A DNA stretch of 64,000 nt from JAGIBJ01 sp032119795. Its GTDB lineage: Bacteria > Actinomycetota > Thermoleophilia > Solirubrobacterales > Solirubrobacteraceae. Below the pieces are notes generated by a model that had not been told where the DNA came from, searched no databases, and worked only from the letters and a program-made list of their open reading frames with translations. How positions within the stretch are numbered: position 1 is the first letter of the stretch; the number at the start of each line of letters is the position of its first letter. Shown one piece after another: positions 50,820-58,059 of this stretch. The position numbers and the translations under genes are program-made. The stretch covers positions 186,001 through 250,000 of the forward strand of contig JAUMFO010000008.1 in the NCBI GenBank assembly GCA_032119795.1. Direction: 5' to 3'.

Positions 50820-52910
50820 CTACGGGTGCACGACGCCAACGGTCTCGACCGTAACCCCTGGTGCAACCTCTGTATAGGCGCACACGGGAAGTTGCGGAAC
50901 GGACTGCTCAACCAGGCGCCGCAAGTGCCTCCGGATTCTGGAGCTGCAGAGCAACACCGGCCGGCGGCCGCCAGGCATGGGCGCCTCGCTCTGCGCCTGG
51001 AGGGCTTGCACCAAAGATTGCGCGCGGCTTGGGTCCATCGCGAGGTACTCGCCGTCGGCGGTCGCGGTGATCGAGTCGGCGATCTCCTGCTCGATCTCGG
51101 GATCGAGGGCGATCGCGCGCAGGCGCGATTCCTCGTCGAGGTGCGGGCCGACGATGGCGCGGCCCAGGGCCTGGCGGGCGTACTCGGCGAGCAGGTTGGC
51201 GTCGCGAGTCACGCGGGCGCGGTCGCCGATGGCTTCAACGATGGCGCCGAGATCGCGGATCGAGACGCCCTCCTTGAGCAGGGCCTGCAGCACCCGCTGG
51301 ATCTCGCCGACCGTGACCAGATCAGGGACGACCTCGTCGACGACGGCCGCGTTGGTCTCTTTGAGGCCGTCGAGCAGCTGCCGGGTGTCCTGGCGCGTGA
51401 GCAGCTCGGCGACGTGACGGCGGATCGTCTCGGTGAGGTGCGTGACGATCACGGACTCGGTGTCGACGACCGTGTAGCCGAGGGCCTCTGCCTCACCCTG
51501 CGACTCGTCGCCGATCCAGACGGCCGGCAGGCCGAACGCGGGCTCAGTGGTCGGGACGCCCTGGAGCTGGCCGACGGCGTCGCCCGGGTCGAGCGCAAGC
51601 TGGTGGCCGGCGAGGACCTGGCCGCGAGCGACCTCCGCCCCACGAACGCGCAAGGCGTACTCGTGGGAGCGCAGCCCGACCTCGTCGTGGATGCGGACGG
51701 GTGGAATGACGGTGCCGAGCTCGGCGGCGATCTGGCGCCGCACGTTGCTCACCCGCGTGACGAGCGTGCCCCCGGCTTGCGTGTCGACGAGCGGCACGAG
51801 GCCGAACCCGACGACGAGCTCGAGCGGGTCGATCGCGAGCGCGGCGCGGGCCTGATCCGTGGGCGAGGGCTGGGGCGCCATCGGCACGATGGCGGCCTCT
51901 TTGGCATCGGCCTCGGCCTCCTCGGCATGGTTCTTCGACAGCGTGCGGCCGACGAAGAAGAGGAAGCCGCCGACGAGCAGGAACGGCACCTTTGGGAGCG
52001 CTGGCACGAGCGCGAAGCAGGCGACGACGCCACCGGCCACCTGGATCGCTTTGCTCTGGGCACCGAACTGGGTGGCGATGTCTCCACCGAGATCGTCGCC
52101 GGCGTCGGCCGAGCGGGTGACCATGATGCCGGCGGCGACCGAAATCAGCAGGGCCGGAATCTGGGCAGCGAGTCCGTCGCCGACGGTCAACAGGGAGAAG
52201 GTGTGGGCGGCCTCACCAAAGCTCATGCCCTGCTGGGCGACGCCGACGATGATGCCGCCGATGAGGTTGATCAGCGTGATCACGATCGCGGCGATCGCGT
52301 CGCCCTTGACGAACTTGCTGGCGCCGTCCATCGAGCCGTAGAAGTCGGCTTCGCGGGAGATGTCGAGGCGACGCTGACGGGCTTCGTCTTCCGTGATCTG
52401 GCCGTTGTTGAGGTCGGCGTCGACGGCCATCTGCTTGCCCGGCATCGAGTCGAGGGTGAAGCGCGCGGCGACCTCGGCCACACGGCCGGCGCCGTTGGTG
52501 ACCACGACGAACTGGATGACCACGAGCACGAGGAAGATGATCAGACCGACGACGACGTTGCCGCCGACGACGAACTCGCCGAACGCCTCGACGACGTGGC
52601 CGGCGTCGCCGTGGAGCAGGATCAGGCGCGTGACGGAGACGTTGATCGCCAGCCGCAGCAGGGTCGTCATGAGCAGCAGCGTCGGGAAGACCGAGAAGTC
52701 CAGGGCCCGCGGCACGTAGAGCGTGGTGATCACGATGGCGAGCGCCATCGAGATGTTCAGCGCGATGAGGATGTCGAGCAGCGCCGGCGGCAGCGGCACG
52801 ATCATCATCACGATGACGATCACGACGAAGCCCGCCGCGATCAGGTCGGTGTAACCCGACAGCTTTTTGAGCACGTTGTTCAAGTGGTGACCCGACCAGA
52901 ACATCGGCAT
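50820..52910 (-). CDS. flhA: Flagellar biosynthesis protein FlhA
   Basis: 696 residues. Eight membrane helices fill the first about 310 residues (LIAAGFVVIVIVMMIVPLPP, AMALAIVITTLYVPRALDFSVFPTLLLMTTLLRLAINVSVTRLIL). The FHIPEP-type loop includes FTLDSMPGKQMAVDADLNNG. The C-terminal cytoplasmic domain (about 350-696) is the export platform. Start caution: ATG-CCG-ATG at 52910-52902 coincides with the -10 of a sigma-28-like promoter. Translation may begin at TTG 52883 or GTG 52874 instead, losing 9-12 residues before the first helix. Confidence 0.96.
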   Translation of the reverse strand: MPMFWSGHHLNNVLKKLSGYTDLIAAGFVVIVIVMMIVPLPPALLDILIALNISMALAIVITTLYVPRALDFSVFPTLLLMTTLLRLAINVSVTRLILLHGDAGHVVEAFGEFVVGGNVVVGLIIFLVLVVIQFVVVTNGAGRVAEVAARFTLDSMPGKQMAVDADLNNGQITEDEARQRRLDISREADFYGSMDGASKFVKGDAIAAIVITLINLIGGIIVGVAQQGMSFGEAAHTFSLLTVGDGLAAQIPALLISVAAGIMVTRSADAGDDLGGDIATQFGAQSKAIQVAGGVVACFALVPALPKVPFLLVGGFLFFVGRTLSKNHAEEAEADAKEAAIVPMAPQPSPTDQARAALAIDPLELVVGFGLVPLVDTQAGGTLVTRVSNVRRQIAAELGTVIPPVRIHDEVGLRSHEYALRVRGAEVARGQVLAGHQLALDPGDAVGQLQGVPTTEPAFGLPAVWIGDESQGEAEALGYTVVDTESVIVTHLTETIRRHVAELLTRQDTRQLLDGLKETNAAVVDEVVPDLVTVGEIQRVLQALLKEGVSIRDLGAIVEAIGDRARVTRDANLLAEYARQALGRAIVGPHLDEESRLRAIALDPEIEQEIADSITATADGEYLAMDPSRAQSLVQALQAQSEAPMPGGRRPVLLCSSRIRRHLRRLVEQSVPQLPVCAYTEVAPGVTVETVGVVHP

Positions 52911-52927
52911 TTCGTCCGGACGCTTGA
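52902..52927 (-). promoter_or_regulatory. Sigma-28-like promoter at flhA
   Basis: Minus strand: TCAAG, 14 nt, GCCGATG, with GATCAGTGGTC upstream (52934-52944). Its last 16 bp (GGACGAAATGCCGATG) are identical to those at fliO. Confidence 0.55.
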
Positions 52928-53039
52928 GCCCCGGACCACTGATCCAACCGGTCGGCCGGGGCTACTTCACCCCCGCTGACGGCCGAAAATTGGTGCACCG
53001 CCGCAGCGCGGTGGCGCTACACGGCGAGTCGCGCGCTGC

Positions 53040-54101
53040 CTACGCCGCAGCGCGGCGTGCAGCCGTTCGGTAGACGAACGCGAGGACCGCGGCCACGGCC
53101 TCGTACATCTCCTCTGGGATCGCGTCGCCAACCTCGACGGAGGCGTGGAGCGCGCGGGCCAGTGGCGGGTCGGGCACGAGCATCACGTCGTGCTCGGAGG
53201 CGAGCTCGCGAATTCTCTTGGCGACGAGATCCATGCCCTTGGCGACGACCATCGGCGCGGCCGTGGCGGGGTCGTATTTGAGGGCGACGGCGTAGTGGGT
53301 CGGGTTCGTCACGACGACGTCGGCCTCGGGGATCGCGGCCATCATGCGGGCGCGGGAGGCCATCATCTGGCGGCGGCGCATCGCCATCTTCACCTCGGCC
53401 GGCACCTCTGAGGTCTTGTGCTCGTCCTTGACCTCCTGCATGTCCATCTTCATGGACTTGTCCATCTTGTGCTTCTGCCAGATGTAGTCCGCAACGCCGA
53501 TGACGAAGTAGACCGCGGCCGCCGCTTTGGCGACCTGCATCGTGACCTGCAGCATGCGGTTGCCCAGTGCGGCGGGCTCCATGCCGACGAGCGTGGCAAC
53601 GTCGTCCATCTGCGGTTTGAGCACCATCCACACGACCAGCCCGACGGCGCTGACCTTCGCCAGGTTCTTGACCAGCTCCACCAAGGCGTTCATCCCGAAC
53701 ACCTGCTTGGCGTTGCTGATCGGATTCATCTTCTTGAAGTCCGGCTTGATGGCCTTCGGCGTGATCTTCAGCCCGACCTGCGCGGCCATCATCACGGCCG
53801 CTGCAATCGCGCACGGGACGGCGATCGGCAGGATCGCGCCGACCGCCACTTGGCCGGCGTCCGTGAGCAGCTTGGAGATCCCGACGCCCTGGACCTTCTC
53901 GGGCGTGGCCGCCGTCTTCAGGCTCGTCGCGAGCATCGTCTCCAGCGACTGCAGCATCTTGGGACCGAACGCCCCGAGCGCGATCAGGCCAGCGAGCAGC
54001 ACGCCCGAGCCACCCAGATCCATCGACTTGGCGACCTGGCCCTTCTGCCGGGATTCCTCCTGGCGTTTGGGTGTCGCTTTCTCAGTTTTCTCGCCGGCCA
54101 T
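53040..54101 (-). CDS. flhB: Flagellar biosynthesis protein FlhB
   Basis: 353 residues. The cytoplasmic N-terminus EKTEKATPKRQEESRQKGQVAKS is typical, followed by four membrane helices. The self-cleavage site NPTH is at 266-269 in DVVVTNPTHYAVALKYD. FlhB switches export from rod/hook to filament substrates. It is 20 bp after fliR. A 129-bp gap with a promoter separates it from flhA. Confidence 0.96.
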   Translation of the reverse strand: MAGEKTEKATPKRQEESRQKGQVAKSMDLGGSGVLLAGLIALGAFGPKMLQSLETMLATSLKTAATPEKVQGVGISKLLTDAGQVAVGAILPIAVPCAIAAAVMMAAQVGLKITPKAIKPDFKKMNPISNAKQVFGMNALVELVKNLAKVSAVGLVVWMVLKPQMDDVATLVGMEPAALGNRMLQVTMQVAKAAAAVYFVIGVADYIWQKHKMDKSMKMDMQEVKDEHKTSEVPAEVKMAMRRRQMMASRARMMAAIPEADVVVTNPTHYAVALKYDPATAAPMVVAKGMDLVAKRIRELASEHDVMLVPDPPLARALHASVEVGDAIPEEMYEAVAAVLAFVYRTAARRAAA

Positions 54102-54121
54102 CGCTCACCTCCACCCTCTAC

Positions 54122-54913
54122 TCAGGCGACCCGGAGGGTCTTGAGGGCGGCGCCGACGCTCTGCTCGAGCTCGCCTTGGATCCACGTGCCGACGAGCGGC
54201 AGCGTGACGCCGATGAGGACCATCCCGACCAGGACCTTGATCGGCAGGCCTACCGCGAAGACGTTCAGCGACGGGACCACGCGCGAGACCAGGCCGAAGC
54301 CGACGTCCGTCAGCGTCAGCGCGAGCATGACGGGCGCTGCGATCTGCAGCGCCGAGGTGAAGATCCCCGCAAACGTGCGATCGGCGCCGGCGATCAGCAG
54401 GTTCACGTCTGGCGTGGCCCCGATCGGGACGAGCTCGTAGGAGCGCGCGATGCCGCGAATCACCCACTCATCGCCGCCGATCGTGATGAAGACGATCACG
54501 CCGATCAGGCCATAGAGGCGGGCCAAGACGGCGTTCTGGTTGCCGGAGAGCGGGTCGATCTGCGCGCCGAAGGAGAAGCCGACCACGAAGTCCAGGAACG
54601 TTCCGGCGACCTCGAGGGCCGCCGTGACGGCCACGATCGCAAAGGCGATCGCGGCGCCGACGAGCACCTCCACCGCGAGCATCGCCAGGAGATCGAACGT
54701 GCCGCCTTCGAGCGCCGTGCCAGGATCTGCGGCGGGCGTGATGCCGATCGCCAAGGCGACCGCGATCACGGCTTTGGCCTGCGACGGGATCTGCCGCGAG
54801 CTGAAGACCGGCGCAAGCAGGAAGAGGGGCGTGATGCGCGCGAGCGCCATCACGAACACGAGGATGTTGTCGACGCCGAGGAGGTCGAGCAGCTGAGGCG
54901 TCGGGCCGCCCAT
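54122..54913 (-). CDS. fliR: Flagellar biosynthetic protein FliR
   Basis: 263 residues and about six membrane helices. The family pattern includes VFVMALARITPLFLLAPVFSSRQIPSQAKAVIAVALAIGI and FSFGAQIDPLSGNQNAVLARLYGL, with ALTLTDVGFGLVSRVVPSLNVFAVGLPIKVLVGM near the end. It forms the export gate with FliP and FliQ. The start ATG overlaps the fliQ stop by one base. Confidence 0.94.
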   Translation of the reverse strand: MGGPTPQLLDLLGVDNILVFVMALARITPLFLLAPVFSSRQIPSQAKAVIAVALAIGITPAADPGTALEGGTFDLLAMLAVEVLVGAAIAFAIVAVTAALEVAGTFLDFVVGFSFGAQIDPLSGNQNAVLARLYGLIGVIVFITIGGDEWVIRGIARSYELVPIGATPDVNLLIAGADRTFAGIFTSALQIAAPVMLALTLTDVGFGLVSRVVPSLNVFAVGLPIKVLVGMVLIGVTLPLVGTWIQGELEQSVGAALKTLRVA

Positions 54914-55185
54914 TACTTATTGACGACCTGCGGGATCGACGTCCAGAGATCGCGCGTGTACTGGGTCATGATGTCGGCCATCCACGGCCCCAGGACCACC
55001 ATGACGGCGGCCACCGCGAGGAGCTTGGGTACGAACGAGAGCGTCTGCTCCTGGATCTGTGTGACGGCCTGAACGATCGAGATCAGCACGCCGACGACCA
55101 GCCCGACGACCAGGATCGGCAGCGCCATCGTGAGCGTCACCGTCAGGGCGCGGTCAGCGAGGCTGATGGCCTCGTCGGGACCCAT
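54913..55185 (-). CDS. fliQ: Flagellar biosynthetic protein FliQ
   Basis: 90 residues and two membrane helices, with GVLISIVQAVTQIQEQTLSFVPKLLAV, the FliQ signature. The N-terminus MGPDEAISLADRALTVTL fits the family start, so the 43-bp overlap with the end of fliP seems real. It is part of the FliPQR export gate. Confidence 0.95.
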   Translation of the reverse strand: MGPDEAISLADRALTVTLTMALPILVVGLVVGVLISIVQAVTQIQEQTLSFVPKLLAVAAVMVVLGPWMADIMTQYTRDLWTSIPQVVNK

Positions 55186-55865
55186 AAGTTGAAGCTCTCC
55201 ACGAGCGACTGCGTGATCAGCGACCAGCCGTCGACGAGCACGAACAGCAGGATCTTGAACGGCAAGGAGATGAAGACCGGAGGCAGCATCACCATGCCCA
55301 AGGACATCAACGTCGACGACACCACGAGGTCGATCACGAGGAACGGCAGGAAGATCAAGAAGCCGATCTGGAAGGCCGTCTTGAGCTCGCTGAGGATGAA
55401 CGCGGGGATCAGCACGCGCGTCGGGATGTCGGCCCGGGTCTTGGGCTGATCGAGCTTCGCCATCTTCGTAAACAGCGCTAGGTCACGGTCACGCGTCTGG
55501 CGGAACATGAACTCGCGCATCGGGATCTCGCCTCGCTTGAAGGCGGTCTCGACCGAGATCTTGTTTTCGATGAGCGGCTGGATCGCCGTGTCCTTGACCG
55601 TCGTGAGCGTCGGGCCCATGACGAAGAGCGTGAGGAACAGCGCGATGCCGATCAGGACCTGGTTGGGCGGCGCCGTCGGCGTGCCGAGCCCGGTGCGGAC
55701 GAACCCCAGAACGATCAGGATGCGCGTGAACCCGGTGACGGTGAACAGCAGCGCCGGCACGATCGAGAGCGCGCCGATCAGGATGAGCAGCTGAACGGCT
55801 TGGCCACCGTCCTGGATGCTCGTCTGCGCCAGGACTGCGGCGCTGGAGAACGACGACGGGATCAT
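55143..55865 (-). CDS. fliP: Flagellar biosynthetic protein FliP
   Basis: 240 residues. LLILIGALSIVPALLFTVTGFTRILIVLGFVRTGLGTPTAPPNQVLIGIALFLTLFVM is the FliP N-terminal signature. The C-terminal LGMVMLPPVFISLPFKILLFVLVDGW is present. Family members often have a cleaved signal peptide; MIPSSFSSAAVLAQTS is a short equivalent. It overlaps fliO by 4 bp (ATGA) and fliQ by 43 bp. Confidence 0.96.
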   Translation of the reverse strand: MIPSSFSSAAVLAQTSIQDGGQAVQLLILIGALSIVPALLFTVTGFTRILIVLGFVRTGLGTPTAPPNQVLIGIALFLTLFVMGPTLTTVKDTAIQPLIENKISVETAFKRGEIPMREFMFRQTRDRDLALFTKMAKLDQPKTRADIPTRVLIPAFILSELKTAFQIGFLIFLPFLVIDLVVSSTLMSLGMVMLPPVFISLPFKILLFVLVDGWSLITQSLVESFNLWVPTRPSASLTAP

Positions 55866-56464
55866 CGGCGCACCGTGAGGTCGCGGATCCGCCCGACGAA
55901 GGTGGTGGGCTCCCCTGGGGCGTCCTTGAGCGGTGCGAGGTCTTCGGCCTCGTCGACCGGGAAGCCGGCGGCGCGGGCTTCACCCTCGGTGTAGGAGCGC
56001 AGCGTCTGCACGGCGCCCTCGGCGACGCCGAGGAGCAGGTACTCATTGCCGGCGCGCACCAGGTGCACGCTGCGGCCGGGGCCGAGCGGGAGCGTCGCGC
56101 GGTTCTCAAGGCCATCGCCGATCGCTCCACCGACCTCACGGGATTTGAGCTGCTTGAGGATCCACGTGACGCCGTAGATCACGGCGATCACGATCAGCAG
56201 GCCGACGATGGTGCGCACGAGACCGCCGCTGCCACCGCCCTCGGTTGCCGTGGAGGAGGTCGCGCCTTCGCCGGCCGCCTGCGTGGCGGGGCCCAGCGGC
56301 GTCTTCTCCCCCGGCGTGGTCGGCGACGTGGCCGCCTGGCCATACGCGGAGCCGCTCAGCGCGAGCAGGACGACGACGCCGACGCAAAAGGCGGCGGCAA
56401 GGAGCTGCTGCGACCGGAGATGCAGGCGTGAGAGGTGAAGCTGCGGCAAGAGGATCCGAGGCAA
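55862..56464 (-). CDS. fliO: Flagellar biosynthesis protein FliO
   Basis: 200 residues from TTG at 56464. The N-terminal hydrophobic segment at about 19-43 looks like a signal sequence (LLAAAFCVGVVVLLALSGSAYG). A Thr/Gly-rich periplasmic stretch follows, then a membrane helix at about 84-105 (IVGLLIVIAVIYGVTWIL) and a cytoplasmic domain with LGPGRSVHLVRAGNEYLLLGVAEGAVQTL, typical of FliO. FliO is a chaperone for FliP assembly. It is the first gene of fliOPQR-flhB and is preceded by a sigma-28-like promoter. Confidence 0.9.
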   Translation of the reverse strand: MPRILLPQLHLSRLHLRSQQLLAAAFCVGVVVLLALSGSAYGQAATSPTTPGEKTPLGPATQAAGEGATSSTATEGGGSGGLVRTIVGLLIVIAVIYGVTWILKQLKSREVGGAIGDGLENRATLPLGPGRSVHLVRAGNEYLLLGVAEGAVQTLRSYTEGEARAAGFPVDEAEDLAPLKDAPGEPTTFVGRIRDLTVRR

Positions 56465-56502
56465 GGAAACGCGGAGGCCAGGACGGCCTGACCCTCACTT
56501 GG

Positions 56503-56528
56503 CATCGGCATTTCGTCCGCTGCCTTGA
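56503..56528 (-). promoter_or_regulatory. Sigma-28-like promoter of fliOPQR-flhB
   Basis: Minus strand: TCAAG, 14 nt, GCCGATG. Shares the exact GGACGAAATGCCGATG block with the flhA promoter. It lies about 40 bp before the fliO start and is out of frame with it, so it is not a coding remnant. Confidence 0.6.
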
Positions 56529-56671
56529 GCCACATCCGCTGATCTGACCTGTTTGATCTGCCGCCTGCAACCGACGATGCACCGCGCGAGCCCGCGAGCA
56601 CAAAATGGACCGGGATCTAGGCGGAACTTCGATTCATACAAACGGCGCGTCGCCGCTCGCGCCCAGGCCGC

Positions 56672-57952
56672 TCAGGCGCCGAGCAACGCCGCTGGCACGA
56701 CGGCAATCCCGTCCTTGCGGCGATAGGCCTCGCCGCCGGTGGTGACGATGACGGCGTCGAGGAGGTCGTCACCAATCCGTTCAGCGAGCCAACGGAGGTG
56801 ACGCGTGTCGTGGTCGTTGACGGAGCGGGCGAGCTTGACCTCAATGGCCACAACCCGGCCATCGGATCGCTCAATGATGAGGTCAACCTCACGGTCTCCG
56901 CCGCTGGTCCGCAGGTGCCTGACGTTCGCCTCGAGCGACTGCGCGTACACGCGAACCGACAGCGTGACCAACGACTCAAACAAGGCTCCGAGCAGGAAGC
57001 CCTCACGCGGCACCACGGTGTCGGGCGTGTCGCCGTCGAGTAGCCGCTCAGCATCGACTCCAAGGAGCCGGGCGGCAACGGCCGGATCGACCAGCTGGTG
57101 CTTCGGCGGTGCTGAAAGGCGCGAGATCGGCCGCCTAGACGGCAACCACGCTGGCACGGAGTCGATAATCCAAAGTCGTTCCAACGCATCCCGGTACGGG
57201 ATCGTCGTCGTCTTGGCCGGCTTGTCGGCATGTCCGGCAGTCGCGGCGTCCCGAATGCGCTCGAACGAGGCGCTGCTCGACGCCGCAGCCGCATAGGCCC
57301 GCATCCAGCGCGTCAGGAGGACCGGATTGCGGACGGCGTGCCCGAGTTCCGGCAGGTCCTGATCCACGATTCGAGCGATGTAGCCGTCGAGCTGCGCGCG
57401 TCGACTCCGCGAACTCAGCCCGCGTAGCCCAGGGAAGCCGGACGACAGAATCGCGTCGACGTAGTGCTCTAGCCGCCACGACGTTGCCCCTCCAACCTCA
57501 GGTCGAGCGCCGGTCAGCATTGCGCCGAGGCTTACCGTCGGTGGAGCTTCGACGCGTTCCGACAGTGCCATCGGCCGCATCCGGACGGTAACGATCCGTC
57601 CCGCCCCGGAGTGCGTCCCGAGCCCGGACGGCACGACCGAGCCCGTGAGCAAGAAGCTCCCTGGCTCAGCACCGGCATCCACCGCGCGGCGAACGCGATC
57701 CCACAGCTCAGGCACGTGCTGCCACTCGTCAAACAGCACCGGGTGAGGGCCCTCGAGCGCGCGGCGGGTGTCGGCCGCTACCGCGCTGCGCTGCGAGAGA
57801 CTGTCCAGCGCGCGGACGGTGGCGGCGCGTTGGAGGGCGGTGGCAGTCTTGCCGACGCCCTTCGCGCCCTCAATCAGGATCGCCGGGAGCTCCGCGGCAA
57901 GTTCGTCGAGTTCCGCATCGACTACGCGCGGCGAGTAGCGAACATTTCGCAT
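56672..57952 (-). CDS. AAA_14/DUF4143 family ATPase
   Basis: 426 residues. P-loop LIEGAKGVGKTATAL (29-36), HPVLFDEWQHVPELWDRVRRAVD (Walker B near 72) and SFLLTGSVVP (sensor). The C-terminal DUF4143 domain has REVDLIIERSDGRVVAIEVKLA, a PD-(D/E)xK nuclease-like arrangement. Such proteins are widespread, mobile and of unknown role; links to defence or toxin-antitoxin control have been proposed. It is inserted inside the flagellar region on the same strand. Three 23-bp-spaced repeats lie just before its start. Confidence 0.88.
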   Translation of the reverse strand: MRNVRYSPRVVDAELDELAAELPAILIEGAKGVGKTATALQRAATVRALDSLSQRSAVAADTRRALEGPHPVLFDEWQHVPELWDRVRRAVDAGAEPGSFLLTGSVVPSGLGTHSGAGRIVTVRMRPMALSERVEAPPTVSLGAMLTGARPEVGGATSWRLEHYVDAILSSGFPGLRGLSSRSRRAQLDGYIARIVDQDLPELGHAVRNPVLLTRWMRAYAAAASSSASFERIRDAATAGHADKPAKTTTIPYRDALERLWIIDSVPAWLPSRRPISRLSAPPKHQLVDPAVAARLLGVDAERLLDGDTPDTVVPREGFLLGALFESLVTLSVRVYAQSLEANVRHLRTSGGDREVDLIIERSDGRVVAIEVKLARSVNDHDTRHLRWLAERIGDDLLDAVIVTTGGEAYRRKDGIAVVPAALLGA

Positions 57953-57960
57953 CGCCCTAG

Positions 57961-58019
57961 GCTACCGTTTCGCAGGCTTCTACGCTACCGTTTCACAGGC
58001 AGAAGCGAGACCGTTTCGC
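57961..58019. promoter_or_regulatory. Three direct repeats (iterons) upstream of the DUF4143 ATPase gene
   Basis: ACCGTTTC occurs at 57964, 57987 and 58010, exactly 23 bp apart. The first two units share GCTACCGTTTC(G/A)CAGGC. On the minus strand each unit reads GAAACGGT, the first two continuing AGC(G/C)TAG, which resembles a -10. They end 9 bp before the ATG, as expected for operator sites overlapping a promoter. Confidence 0.6.
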
Positions 58020-58059
58020 CGCTCGTAGCGCTGCCGTTCGCCGGATCGCGGCGACGAGC

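Noticed and set aside
50826..52979. 717-codon plus-strand frame opposite flhA
   Set aside because: Pure shadow of flhA; charged low-complexity translation and no family motif.
56356..56511. 51-codon ORF starting at the ATGCCGATG before fliO
   Set aside because: It overlaps fliO out of frame, has Ser/Pro-rich random-looking sequence, and its start is better read as a promoter -10.
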